DNA of 64,000 nt from Hypholoma sublateritium FD-334 SS-4 (GCA_000827495.1 KN817633.1:1296-65295); one strand, 5' to 3'; numbered from the stretch's first letter, positions 10,539 through 21,838 are shown. Numbers and translations: made by a program. Notes: generated from the letters alone by a model not told the origin.

Positions 10539-10629
10539 CGGCGGCCTAACCCACTTGAGGTGACCACATATGCCCCCACTTTCGGCGGCCTAACCCACTT
10601 GCGGTGACCATATATGCCCCCCCACCTTT
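10539..10629. repeat. Tandem repeat, two units of 44-47 bp plus fragments
   Basis: Unit 1 (10539-10582) and unit 2 (10583-10629) both read CGGCGGCCTAACCCACTTG, then GGTGACCA, then ATATGCCCCC and a short A/C/T tail. A third, diverged fragment lies at about 10673-10700. A second motif (GGTCACTGCCC, then GAGCGCACACC or CAGCGCACACC) flanks both sides at about 10510-10531 and 10630-10662. Confidence 0.85.
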
Positions 10630-10855
10630 GGTCACTGCCCGAGTTGTGCCCGAGCGCACACCACCACCACCGTGGTCTAACCCAGTCGCGGTGTCCACAT
10701 CTCACACGTACGGCTAAAAATAGAGCACAGAGAGTCAGAGACTTTGCCTGTCAGGCCAGCCTGATCTGCAACTGATCTGTCTGACCGTTCACACATTTTT
10801 GCCTCCGACCGTCACTGAGAAGGCATTCGAGTCGACAACAAGTCCATTATTTTCA

Positions 10856-12626
10856 TTATAAACAATCAACCATCGCTCCGCTCATCAAAGTCCAAGTAAA
10901 TGCAGCGTCATGAAGAAGTCGACGTCCGAGGATCAAACGAATGTACGAACCGACGTACATAATGGGCAACGTCGCAACGACCGTCGACGAACCATGCACA
11001 CCGCTGTCATCCTTTAGCTCCGTCACTTCAGCTCTCGCTTGCAACTCGAGAGTCGAGGGCTTTCCCAAATACGAAGAACGACCTCCAGGACGCAGAAATA
11101 CATTATGCCTCAAAGTCTACATCATAGGTCCTCACTGCGTCGATTTCACGAGAGAAAGTGGGCCTCCGGGTTCTCTGGTTTTCAACCGCAACGGAGCTTC
11201 ACCGGAGAGCCCATCAACCTTTCTGTCGTCGTTTGCGGAGCCGCGAGCTGCCCGTCTCAAGTTATCAATGATGAGTTCTTGCCATGCGAGACATTCTACG
11301 TATGGCACACTGGGATCTGCCTCTGCCGCATACGCACATGCGAAGCACGCCGAACGCAGGCCCATCGGAGGACGCGGCACCAAGGCGCGCCGCGCAACCC
11401 GGTGTCTTTGCAGTGCACTTGGTCAAGCTCGCAATGGCGTTGTCGGCGGTGGTGCTCTCACCAGCATCCGCGCGCAGCGGCCACAATCGCACGAGCAGCG
11501 ACGCAACATCGCGTAATGCAAGTCCGATTGCCACCACAGCACCGCGCCCAAAAACAGTAGCCAGGCGCACTCACCCGAGCACGCTCACTGACACAGTAGC
11601 AGCCACTGTCAAAAACCCCACGCCCGCGTGAGGTCCTAGCAATATGCACGCACTTGCCTCGGGGAGCTCGCATTTCCCAGTCTCCGCCTCGCGAGGGCCC
11701 GCGCTGGATCACCAAGCGCGGTTGCACTCTCGCTCGGACTCACTTGCCACGGCTGAAGCTAGCTCCGCACGCCGCTCGCGAGTCGCATATAAACGAAATC
11801 CACTGTTCGCGCCCGCCTAGGGCAGCTTCTTTGGGAACCTGTTCGGTGTTCCTTCACGTCATGCTCGAACTAGAAGCCGCGGCCGTGTCGGCGAATTCCT
11901 GCTGCACGGCCGTCCCAACATACCACCTCGTAACTCGTTTCCGCCGGAGGTTTCTCCGCTTCTGGTTCGACGTGAACGGCGCCAGCATCCACACACCCTT
12001 ATCCGACACGGAATCCGTGTTTTTCGCCACTTCCGTGCCTGCTTTGACCTGCGGCTTACGCACAGCGGGACACGCGCCGTCGCACGAAGCGCTGTGCACG
12101 CGCGCACCCTGCTCCTCGCTCTGATTCAATGTCATGCCGGCTCTCTCGCTCTCGACGCCAATGCTCCAGTGCGCCTGGCGTTCAAATTCACCCATTTTCT
12201 TCAAGTACCATGGCTGTGCCGTGATTTGTGCCGCGCGCCACAAATCGGCCTGAGTCATCGTGAAACCAACGACATATGCACATTGGCTGATCCATTTCCG
12301 ACACCACAGGCCCGGCGCATCGACCGGCAGTGACACCTGCTGAACCCTCGTCGCGTTCAAGAATTGCGGCACACGCTCGACTCCCGAGGAAACAATCAAA
12401 TTGGGATCGCATGGTCGTCTCCGCCTCAACGCGCATCGTGGAATGCTCCCCGCACTCCCGGAACAACAAATTCATGCATTAGGCGGCCCATGCCCGACAC
12501 AGTGTCGCGCTCACCGTCTCGACCCGGCTCGCACAGCCGAAACGTCACGCAGAACCCCATTCGCTCCACGTCAGGACCATGCGCGTACACTGGCGCCATA
12601 GACACTCCGAGCGCATCCATATACAC
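10856..12626 (-). pseudogene. Decayed minus-strand coding remnants, unknown family
   Basis: Several minus-strand stretches have protein-like composition but are not joined by credible splice sites. At 12626-12426 a frame contains MGFCVTFRLCEPG and MHEFVVPGV. At 12429-11854 a 191-residue frame contains VPQFLNATRVQQV, GLWCRKWISQCAYVVGF and PWYLKKMGEFE. At 11383-10856 one reading frame (PYVECLAWQELIIDNL to VGSYIRLILGRR) is broken by a TGA and a TAG 12 nt apart, near 11131 and 11119. Both stops are one C-to-T change from a sense codon. I do not recognise the family. Parts recur in the next kilobase, suggesting an old duplication. A real but unusually spliced gene cannot be excluded for the 191-residue frame. 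Confidence 0.35.
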
Positions 12627-13404
12627 TCTGCATTCCTACGTGCAGCCTTACGTTGTCCCGCGCGGTGCGCGCGCACGGATACTCAATGCTCCTCACCACG
12701 AGAATAAGCCCGCGCCACCACGCAGCGCACTACGCTCTCACCGCGCGCCATCAAGGACCGTACGGCTCATCGACACGTCCGCTCTCCGCGCTGCGTACGC
12801 ACGCGCATACTTGCAAGCCTTGGTCCGTAACAAACGTGGATACCTTCGCTCGCCTCCCGCGAGTCCTGATGATTCATGAAGTCTGGCATATATTGAAGGG
12901 TTTCGCGTTTAAAAGCTCTGCTTGTGACGCTGTCTTTCATTGCGATCAGTAGCCTCGTGGCTTGGATCACAATGATAATTCTGAATGATCTCTATTTGGA
13001 TACCCTGAAGCCTATACGCAATCCTACGTCGTACGCACGCCTCATCGTGCACCGCACGTGCACCGCGCGCATCACACGGACGCGACAAACACAGCGAGCG
13101 CCACGTCGCCGCCCAGCCGAGTTTAATAGATCAGCTCAACAAGGACAGAGTGCCACTGGCGCATCGGATCGCGAACGTCGAGATGAAGTTAGACGAGGCA
13201 AAAGGCGACAACGCGACGACTCCCCTCGAGCCATTGGAACGTCCGTTCGTTCCGGGCTTAACAGGGAACCCGCCTTCGCCCCTGTCGAATCGATCTCCGA
13301 CAAGCGCGACCCACGCCAATCCAAACGCGCCCTTTCCCCCAGTCTCGGCGACGATTCCAGCGCTTCTGACTCGAATGAACGGTCAAAACATCATTTGCCG
13401 TACA

Positions 13405-13880
13405 TCAGGACCATTGACACACACCGGCGCCATAGAGTCTAGACCCCCATGTGCAGCCTTACGTCGCGCCACACAAACCATCGCGCGATGCGCGCCCACG
13501 CATACGCAATGCTACCCACCGCGTGTTAAAGCTACGCCACCGCGAGAAAAAATTGACGCGCGGTGCGCGCAGCACCCGGCATCACGAACGCTTGAATACC
13601 ACGAGATCTTCAATGATGTATTCTTCGCTTGTGGGAATCTCTGGACGTATCGCGACTCACAAAGTCATTTCGGCATAATTTTGGCTGTCCGTGTCATCGT
13701 CGCTGGCGGCACTGACGCAGAAGGGAATAAACACTACCTCACGACGCATGACGCACCCGATCGTGCTCACACATGCTCACTGGCATGGGTCGGTAATCCG
13801 AACCCCCCCCCCCAATACTCTTCGTCCTCGACACCGATGCGCCACACACGCCCTGCATTCAAATTCAGGGGCTAACAACC
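13405..13880. repeat. Diverged second copy of parts of the remnant region
   Basis: Blocks here echo 12150-12720. One reads AGGACCAT, then CGGCGCCATAGA or TGGCGCCATAGA, then GTGCAGCCTTACGT. Another pairs GCAATGCTACCC with TCAATGCTCCTC. Another, at the far end, reads GCATTCAAATTCA against GCGTTCAAATTCA. The order of blocks is partly rearranged. No intact frame survives here. The rest of 12627-14545 holds only similarly degraded DNA and a run of 20 A at 14499-14518. Confidence 0.55.
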
Positions 13881-14545
13881 GCACGGCCCCTGCTACGCAC
13901 CTGTGATGAGGTCGCGCTCAGCAGATACACTCTCGCCGACCGCACAGACACGACACACACCGTGCCCGCCTTCTGAATCTTCTAGATTCAGCGCTTACGC
14001 GCTCCTCCACGGACATCGCGCACGCGTTTAGATCATCCTCGTCGACAACTTATCGAGCTCCTCGCGCCCTGCAGCCTGCAACTGCTGCGTTCCGTGAATA
14101 TGCTCGGCTCAAATCTTTCGCCCGCGGGGTTGACCTAATCGCGTATCAAAATTCATCGTGTGCCATCGCTACGCATCATTATACGCCGCCGCAATGCACC
14201 GTCCGTGTGCCCGTCCGATGTGCCCTAAAAGCTTTGAGCGACACTATACAGCGTTCACCTCGCGTTCAAAATCCAACCGCCACCGACTCACAAGGCAAGC
14301 TATCCGTTTCGAGCGGCGAGCCTTCGAAGTTCGGACTTCGCGTTACGCAAAAGGAATAAACGCCCCCGCACGGGCTAACACCTTCGCTAAGGTCGCACTC
14401 TCGCACCCCTCAGCGGGCCCTCGCGTGCGTGTACCTGTACTCTTATCTCTCTTTCCTTCATCATCTCCTCCCATCGTGTTTTAACACTCATCCTATCGAA
14501 AAAAAAAAAAAAAAAAAACACATTTATAGCCCTACCTACGACGAA

Positions 14546-15136
14546 AGGAAATCCACTCGAGGGGTTAACTGGCGCTACCATGCCGTTAACCCCGTTTGAT
14601 GCTATACCCGCGTGACCACCAACANNNNNNNNNNNNNNNNNNNNNNNNNNNNNNNNNNNNNNNNNNNNNNNNNNNNNNNNNNNNNNNNNNNNNNNNNNNN
14701 NNNNNNNNNNNNNNNNNNNNNNNNNNNNNNNNNNNNNNNNNNNNNNNNNNNNNNNNNNNNNNNNNNNNNNNNNNNNNNNNNNNNNNNNNNNNNNNNNNNN
14801 NNNNNNNNNNNNNNNNNNNNNNNNNNNNNNNNNNNNNNNNNNNNNNNNNNNNNNNNNNNNNNNNNNNNNNNNNNNNNNNNNNNNNNNNNNNNNNNNNNNN
14901 NNNNNNNNNNNNNNNNNNNNNNNNNNNNNNNNNNNNNNNNNNNNNNNNNNNNNNNNNNNNNNNNNNNNNNNNNNNNNNNNNNNNNNNNNNNNNNNNNNNN
15001 NNNNNNNNNNNNNNNNNNNNNNNNNNNNNNNNNNNNNNNNNNNNNNNNNNNNNNNNNAGGAAATCCACTCGAGGGGTTAACTGGCGCTACCATGCCGTTA
15101 ACCCCGTTTGATGCTATACCCGCGTGACCACCAACA
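14546..15136. repeat. Sequence gap of N flanked by an identical 79-bp sequence
   Basis: 14625-15057 is a run of 433 N. The 79 bp immediately before it (14546-14624) are repeated exactly, in the same orientation, immediately after it (15058-15136). Either two contig ends that really overlap were scaffolded apart, or the gap sits in a tandem duplication. Long all-X frames across it are meaningless. Confidence 0.95.
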
Positions 15137-15235
15137 GCCGCTCAAGCATTGGATCCCCATAGTATATGCCGACAACCAGAGGTTTCTCAGACAGCGTGTT
15201 ACTATTACAAGCCAGGGTCCCGCCAAAATCTGCCA

Positions 15236-17561
15236 TCAACTGTTAGTAGCTCGATGATATCGCACCCATAGGCCACCCTTCGACGAGTGAAGACGTCAGC
15301 GCGACTTTCAACGCCGCCGCTATGAAGTGAACGTACCTTCACATACAGCGTAAGCGCCGCGGCCGGCCAGATACGCTCGTACGCCTGCCGCCCCTTGCGG
15401 CCCTTCCAGTCTGCGGGCGGCAGCGAGGCCGCAGGCTGTACCTCCGGCGCGAGCGAAAATCCGTCGAATTGCTGCAGCAAACGCACGAGGAAATACGACA
15501 TCTCGTTGTACGCGTAGTTCTGCCCGATGCACTGCACCCCAGCACACCGTCAGAGTCACGGTCAAGAATAAAATAAAGCACCCACGATGCGCGGTCCAGC
15601 GCTGAACGGCGTGAACATCGTCGGCTGCGCGACGAAGCGCGCGACGCGCGCGGGGTCCGTCCAGCGCTCGGGGTCGAACACATCCGCGTCGGTGCCCCAG
15701 AGCGCGGCGTTTCGCTGCGTGAGCAGCGGGAGGTAGGTGATCGTCGTGCGTGCGGGCATATACAATGGACGGGCGTCCGCCGCATGCGTGTCGTCTGGCG
15801 GTGGGAGGAGCACCGCCGCGTCCCTCGTCTCGCGCACGTTGAGTGGTACGGGCGGAAAGAGCCGCAGCGTCTCGTTGATCACGGCGCGCACTACACATTT
15901 TAAAGTGAGGTGAGCAGTTGCATAAAAAGGGGTGAGAGGTGGTTCGTACTGTATTTCATGCTGCGCAGCTGGTCGAGCGTTGGCACTGTGATGGGCCCGC
16001 ACGTCTGCAGCACCTCATGGCGCAGCTTGCGGAGGACGTCAGGGTGGAGCGCGAGGAGGTACGTAATGTACGTGAGCGTGCACGCCGTCTGGGGAAATCT
16101 ATGTCAGCCTGGAGGTGGGGCGCCGATGCGGAGAAAAATAGGCACGGTATCGCGCGCGGCGAGTAGCATGCTCAGCAGCTGGTCGCGGATTAATATAGGA
16201 TCTGTATAGCAGAGCCACCGGCCAATCAGCCGTGTGGCGCAGGCAGGGGGAAAAGGTATCATCACCGTCCGTGCTGTCCGCGAGGTGCTGGATAAAGTTC
16301 TTCTCCGCTATGGGGCTCGCGATCCCCGCGGTCTCCATAGCGGCCTTGGTGTCGAGCGCCCGCTGAACAAGGGGCTCAAGCCACCGATTGATTATTTTGC
16401 TATGCGCCGCATTTTTATCCGTGAAGAGCTCGAACAGCGGCCAAATCGCGCCGAGCCGGCCGCGCGCGGTGATGTTAAGCTGGGCACTTTCGAATGCGTG
16501 CGCGAACGAGCCAAAGGGGTCCGCGGTCGCTGACCCCTTGGGCCCGAGCGCTGCGCTGGCCGCCGCAGGGAGGGAGGCAGAGAGCGTCTCGAGGTTCTTG
16601 CCGAACAAAAACTCCGATGCCGTATCCAGCGAGAAACGGCCGTACAGATCTTGCGCCTCGCATGGTGTGTGGGAAGCCGCGAGCGCGCCCAGGATGGACA
16701 GGGTGTGGGCGCAATGGCGCTCGAAGATCTCGAAGTCCTCGATGCGCTCACGAGCAAAAAACGGACGCGCGGTGGAACGATGCTGCGGAAATAGTCAGAA
16801 GGGCGCGCGGTGCGCAGGGGGGCTACTGACCATCTTCCACATCTAAGCGACTCGGAACAATAAGCGATTTTGTGGCGCTGGAAATGGCACGGGGTTCTCA
16901 CCTCGTCGTCCCGGTTGAATATTCCCTCCCCGAAGAAGAGCTCCCTTCACGAAATTTAGAAAGGTCCCGAGAGAGAATAAGGCGGGTACAGACATCCGTT
17001 CCTTCTGCGCCCTCCCCCGCCAAAAGTGCTGGAACCCAGTTGCCAGCACGAACTTCATATGTTCTTTGTCCATAGAGATAATCTAAGATTGTTATCAGTG
17101 TCAGGCTGACGATGGGAAGGCTTGAGCGTTCAATTCATATCTTGAACCCGCAAAAGCCGCCATAACAACCAAGAAGAACACACATTATCGCGCCAGAGAA
17201 GCCGCAGGTTAAGTGTCGTACATTGATATTCCTCAAATAGCTGCAGATAGACGTCAAGCACGTAGCTCGTCTTGAACGCGCGCATCATCTTCAGGAGGAT
17301 GTCGACATTTCCGGGCCACTTTCCTTGGACGCAGGGAATTGATTTGGCATTCAGAGCGCGTGCCCTCCTTTCCCGCTGTGCTTCTATAATTTTAGACCTG
17401 GTAGTTATCCACAGGATGACGAAGAAAGGATAAGTCGGAACGGAGAGAACGCCCAGGCGGTACGGCAAGTACGAAAGGATACACCGCCAGCAAAATACAG
17501 GCAGAAAGTAGTCCTGCACTATGTCGCGAAGCAGCCTCGCGCGGTAATTGGCCGGGTCCAT
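15236..17561 (-). CDS. Cytochrome P450, CYP63-like
   Basis: Membrane-bound heme monooxygenase of the family expanded in wood-decay basidiomycetes for oxidising terpenoids and other hydrophobic compounds (family knowledge). Ten exons give 591 residues in a continuous frame: 17561-17184, 17082-16994, 16944-16902, 16842-16831 (12 nt), 16782-16266, 16201-16146, 16088-15950, 15890-15586, 15531-15337 and 15277-15236. The N-terminal part is hydrophobic (ILSYLPYRLGVLSVPTYPFF). The I-helix motif is A-A-R-D-T-T (about 361-366). The E-x-x-R is ETLR (418-421), followed by FPPVPLNVR. The meander has FDPERW. The heme loop F-S-A-G-P-R-I-C-I-G puts the axial cysteine at about 514. The protein ends YVKGGLWV. 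All key residues are intact. Its nearest metabolic neighbour is the motif-less terpene-synthase-like gene 6 kb away. Confidence 0.93.
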
Positions 17562-19017
17562 GGTGAGAGGAGAGGAGGAGGCTGATCAAGGAGCATTCCA
17601 GCTGGGCGAGGCACAAGTGCTCTTATGCGGTACCACGGTCCACGCTCAGCAGCAGCAGGACTCGGCCGGTCTAGCGAATCGGTTGAAAACAGGTGGTTGG
17701 TTACGCCCTTTGAGCCATGATATCCATACATACATATCAGCATGCAGGAATGTGCAAATGACTACACAGCAGACAATTTTGAACAATCTCCAAATAGCCG
17801 CCAACATCGGTTTGGAAACACTTCCGATGATGGCACATCAAATCCCCACGTCCGTCTAACGTCCATGCTGCATCGACGTCATATGCACCCATCGAGCGTG
17901 CTTAGGATTTGGACGAGCTGGTCAATTCTGAACCGGTATGAGATATATTTTCTCTGTTTTTGCTTTTCTATGTCTGTCCCTGGTCGATCAATAAGTATGA
18001 GGAATGGAGATGGCTTCGGATTACAAGAATAGCGACTACCAGCGAGCTCCGAAGATTTGGGTAGAGTTTGTGGGGAAAGAATGAGGCCGAAGAATTAATT
18101 TCCGGAGGTTATGTTGCGACGAAAAGATTTAAAGGCCCCTAAGCATGAGAATTGTGTGATGTGCATGGCCTTGCCTCGCCTTCCATTATCCTCACGAAAG
18201 TCAGATATATGGTCCATGGAGTTGCCTTTGGAAGAAGCGCCTCATTGGAGCGTCAGTTTGATTTTTGTCGATCCTGAGCACAGCATGCCACTAGTACTCC
18301 AAAGGAAATAAATACCTGAAGTGTAATAGAAAGAAGAGATATAGGTTACTGGAGTGTGCTCGGGGACCTACAATGAAAAGACACGGGTGCAGTAACAAAA
18401 TACAGGGCCCCAAGGGGGCAAAATCTGTTGGGCGCCTTTTCTACGGCTTCTTCGAATTTCTCAAGGCGTCCCGGCAAATTAAAAATTGATCTTATTAGGT
18501 TTGAAACCTTCTATTAAAACTTAGAATTTTTACGACTGTGGCATGATCTTAAGACGCTCGCTAGCCATCGCGAATAGCTGACGAAGCTGGCGCGGCGAAG
18601 CACTCCGGGCGTAAGGACCTCGTTCCTTACAGAGCGCGCTCTAAAGTAGCACACAACACATGAAAATATGAAGAAAATATAATAGTTTCCGATGTCCCGT
18701 AAGAGCATGTTTCTGAATAACTGGACAGGACACGCTCAAGAAAACATGTGCCACCCCGCGCGCCACTTCACGCGCATCGCGGGGCTCTGGTTGCCCCAAA
18801 TAGAGATTTCAGATTTCGCCCAACCGGAACTACATTTTCCGGTTTGTCGGAGGCGCGTGTTGTGATTTCTTGGGGAAAACTGCTGAAAGGTGTGTCGAGA
18901 ACTGCAACTGTTCTGTCGCGGTGCATATTGTCTTCCGATATACCTCCTTACACATGAGCTTTCCTCGGTGGAAGGGGAGCCGCGTTCTTCTGTGAGGTGC
19001 GGCCGCAGTTCTTCGCG

Positions 19018-19718
19018 CTTGGGCGCTGCGCTCTGATAAGATGTGTAATTTGGCGACTGTCTTCGCCTCGGAGCAGTTTTAATTTTCGAAGAAGAAATGG
19101 GGATTTCATTGTGTGCGGGCCCGGACCCGACGCAGACGATGCACTATCGAGAGCAGCCAGCTGATTGACGAGATCATCCAGGACCGATTATGCAAGCTGA
19201 TGATCAGCGCTCAGCGCTCAGCGATCCCACGCAGTCTAGGGGATAACAGGGCCCTCTAGTAGGCACAAGGGGTGGAATGCGGATAGAACCCAGCACGTCG
19301 TGCTTCTGCCGTTCTTCGTCTTCGCGGGCGCGCAGGTACGCGTCCCACCGCGCACTTGGGCGCTGCATTCTGATAAAATAATTTGGCGACTGTCTTCGCC
19401 TCGGAACAGATCCAATATATAACTCGCAGAGGAAATGAGGCTTTCATTGTGAGTGCGAGCCCGGGCCCGGCGTCGACGACGCACTATCGAGCGCAGCCAG
19501 CTGGTTGACGAGATCATCCATCACCGATCGTACGGGCGGATGATCAGGGCTCAGCGATCCCATAAAGCCTGGGGGACTGACAGCCGTACTCGATGGCCCT
19601 CTAGTAGGCACAAGGGGGGTGGAACGCGGATCGAACCCGGGAGCAATCCGCCTTAGCGCGTCGCGTTTGCGCCGCTCTCTCTCGTCTTCGCGTGCGCGCA
19701 AGTATGCGTCCCGCCGCG
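19018..19718. repeat. Tandem duplication, units of about 328 and 373 bp
   Basis: Unit A (about 19018-19345) and unit B (about 19346-19718) share, in order: GGGCGCTGC..TCTGATAA; TTTGGCGACTGTCTTCGCCTC; GCACTATCGAG; CAGCCAGCTG and GACGAGATCATCCA; GGCCCTCTAGTAGGCACAAG; and CTCGTCTTCGCG or TTCGTCTTCGCG near the end. They differ by scattered substitutions and small indels, so the duplication is not recent. Confidence 0.85.
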
Positions 19719-19845
19719 TAGCATGCGCTGCAAGCGTTGAGCGCCGTGCGTCCTCTACGTTTATCACGAGGGATTCGAGTGTGAATGGATAGACGAACTT
19801 CAGGGCAGAAATCAGTTGAGAGCGCCACTGGCTGACAGCTTGCAC
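19444..19845 (-). pseudogene. Orphan C-terminal gene fragment
   Basis: A minus-strand frame of about 133 residues with a coherent C-terminal look: ALKFVYPFTLESLVINVEDA, a charged helix with RDAYLRAREDERERRKR, and DLVNQLAALDSASS before the stop. There is no proper ATG; the frame is open only to a TAA near 19858, and an acceptor-like CTGTCAG lies at its edge. Its second half, from the charged helix to the stop, lies in duplicated unit B. The matching part of unit A has indels but still encodes DDLVNQLAALDSAS. I read this as the tail of a missing gene, tandemly duplicated. The family is unknown to me. Confidence 0.5.
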
Positions 19846-20360
19846 CCACGTATGGATTTACGGAGTCGGGCAGGGGATGTATGTCCTGAGGTAGTTCGAT
19901 CTAACAACATATTCTAGCTCAGAGGAAGTCATCAAGAAGAATTTTATCTAGGACACACTGCATGTGGCACACGGAGACTTGGGGATTTGATCAGAGGGAT
20001 GTCGTGAGCTGCTTGATACGGCGCTGTATGATATTGAGTCAAGAGCTTAATGTGAGTGCCGTTAGAGCTCACATTGACTCATTCCTGCTGTATTGAGACT
20101 AAGATAGAGCAAAAGTACGATTGACCAAGCAATAAAGAAGAATGATACCGAGGATGATCAAAGCTGAAGGCAAGCCGAAGGTGACAGCAGGGAGCGCGGA
20201 GAGCACGGTCCGACGGAGGTTCTAGAAGCCGATAGCATCTGGATAAAGCATGCACAAATATGTCCCTTCGAGCGGCCCGGGATCCTGGCTTCTTGCAGCC
20301 TAACTGCTTTCAACTGACAACTCCCATCGAGTCAATCTCACACATACGTCGAGCCAGAAT

Positions 20361-21385
20361 ATGTCATCCAGTACTGCATCGGCGCGACTTCTCGCCAGCT
20401 CCTCCCTGATATCCCAAGGTGCTGAAGCCGCAAGTCCACTCTGATCAGTCTTGCAATGGGAATGTTGTCGAACTCACGGCGGTTCTTCGACCCGACAGAA
20501 AGTTTACAAAGGCACTCTCACACCTGGAGGCGTACCGATCGTGCTGAAATACCGATTTAAGAAAACCTATAGACACGACTCGCTTGACGCGACACTAACC
20601 AAAGCCCGAGTCGCGGGAGAGGCGCGCGCGCTGCTACGATGTCTCCGGTGAGCGCTGTCGCTTCCATCTATTGATACCGCCATGCTAAGGATGTAGATCT
20701 GGTGTGAACGTTCCCGGAATACGAATGGTGGACGCCTCCGAGGGAATTCTAGGAATCGAATGGATTGAAGGGAATAGTGTAAAGCACCTCCTTCCGAGCG
20801 GTGCGGCGGAAGACGTCGACGGCGATGAAGAGGTGCCGACTGGGCTGCATGCATATACCCTTGAAGATTATGGGTTATCGGCAGGTCTCTATTTCCCTCT
20901 TCTTTCCGGCGCTGCGTATGCTGACTCGAGCTAGATACGCTTATGGGTCTCATTGGCGTTGAGATTGCCAAAATGCATCTAGCGGATATAATACACGGTG
21001 ATCTCACAACGTCGAACATGATGGTTAGGAAGGCATCATCGCAACTCGTACGTTGTTATCAAATTCGATTTATTGCGTTCACTGCAGATCTGATGTCCTT
21101 GCAGGTGCTGATCGACTTTGGGCTTTCGTACCATTCGACGCTTGTGGAAGACAAGGCCGTGGATCTATACGTTCTCGAACGTGCTTTCGCATCTACACAT
21201 CCTGACTCTGAGCCGATGTTTGCCTCTGTACTTTCTGCATACGGCAAACAAGTGGGGAAAGAGTGGCCGGCCCTTCGTCGTCGGTTAGATGAAGGTACAA
21301 ATCACTAAATTCGATCCCTTAAGGCTCCAGACTTAACTATTTTCCAGTGCGCTTGCGAGGGAGAAAACGTAGCATGGTCGGCTGA
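20361..21385 (+). CDS. BUD32: KEOPS/EKC complex protein kinase Bud32 (PRPK/TP53RK)
   Basis: Small atypical kinase/ATPase of the KEOPS complex, needed for the universal tRNA modification t6A and for telomere maintenance (family knowledge). Six exons give 248 residues: 20361-20429, 20499-20647, 20697-20884, 20935-21047, 21105-21294 and 21348-21385. The nucleotide loop I-S-Q-G-A-E-A is followed by KVYKGTL, then VLKYRFKKTYRH and VAGEARAL. The catalytic loop is H-G-D-L-T-T-S-N (156-163) and the metal site is V-L-I-D-F-G (Asp about 177). The end is the basic RLRGRKRSMVG typical of Bud32. The first intron must use a GC donor (GCAAGT at 20430) to keep the loop intact. Donor 3 (GTCTCT at 20885) is also weak. 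Otherwise the gene is intact. Confidence 0.94.
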
Positions 21386-21838
21386 AATATTAGTATTCAT
21401 AGTTCCATGTTATAAAGAGGCAAGAACTCTCTGTCCAAATGAAAGGTACAGCGGTCTACGTCGCGTCATCATTACGTTTCACACCGGATCACAGGCAGGC
21501 TCTGCAATGATTTATGCCGATGGCCACGTTCGGACTCGAGTTGGCTCATTAATTTTTGAGGATTATTTTTCCCTCTTGAGGAAATAAAATAGTATCGTCG
21601 GCAAGGATGTTTCATCCGTAAATTTGCACTTGGTTTGTTAAAAAAAAGTCAGTCGTTTGTGGTGAACAAAGCTTCCGGCGTCTTATTTTAGCTTTGAGCG
21701 AGACCTAATTCCGTTGCTAAGGTTTCCCCACGACACGTCTGTCACCCAGCGAGTGCTGATCATATTGGCAACGACTTCTAATCTTTTCGACCTATTTCAC
21801 CTGGTAGCGCTTGCCGCGCCATCTTTCCTCTCCATGGT
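21386..21838. other. Spacer BUD32-CCH1
   Basis: 453 bp between two plus-strand genes, AT-rich, probably BUD32 3' UTR followed by the CCH1 promoter and leader. No RNA gene or repeat seen. Confidence 0.5.

Larger units (their letters stand above)
9808..10855. other. Repeat-bearing spacer
   Basis: No credible gene. It holds the 36-bp repeat pair and the 44-47 bp tandem repeat listed separately, and two single ambiguous bases (10111 and 10125). A short minus-strand frame across the tandem repeat is periodic only because the DNA is. Confidence 0.5.
17562..20360. other. 2.8-kb spacer with tandem duplication
   Basis: Divergent spacer between the P450 (-) and BUD32 (+) genes. Apart from the tandem duplication at 19018-19718 and the gene-tail fragment inside it, I see no gene. 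The stretch 17700-18980 is AT-rich with only short random frames. Confidence 0.5.

Noticed and set aside
10539..10700. CRISPR-like array
   Set aside because: Units are contiguous with no unique spacers of constant length, and the DNA is a fungal nuclear sequence.
10457..10705. Short minus-strand frame over the tandem repeat
   Set aside because: Its repeated peptide simply follows the DNA periodicity and there is no other coding support.
14586..15127. Four long frames made mostly of X
   Set aside because: They exist only because the run of N contains no stop codons.
7890..17561. A terpene gene cluster formed by the terpene-synthase-like gene and the P450
   Set aside because: They are 6 kb apart across decayed DNA and an assembly gap, and the synthase lacks its metal-binding motifs, so there is no good reason to call a working cluster.
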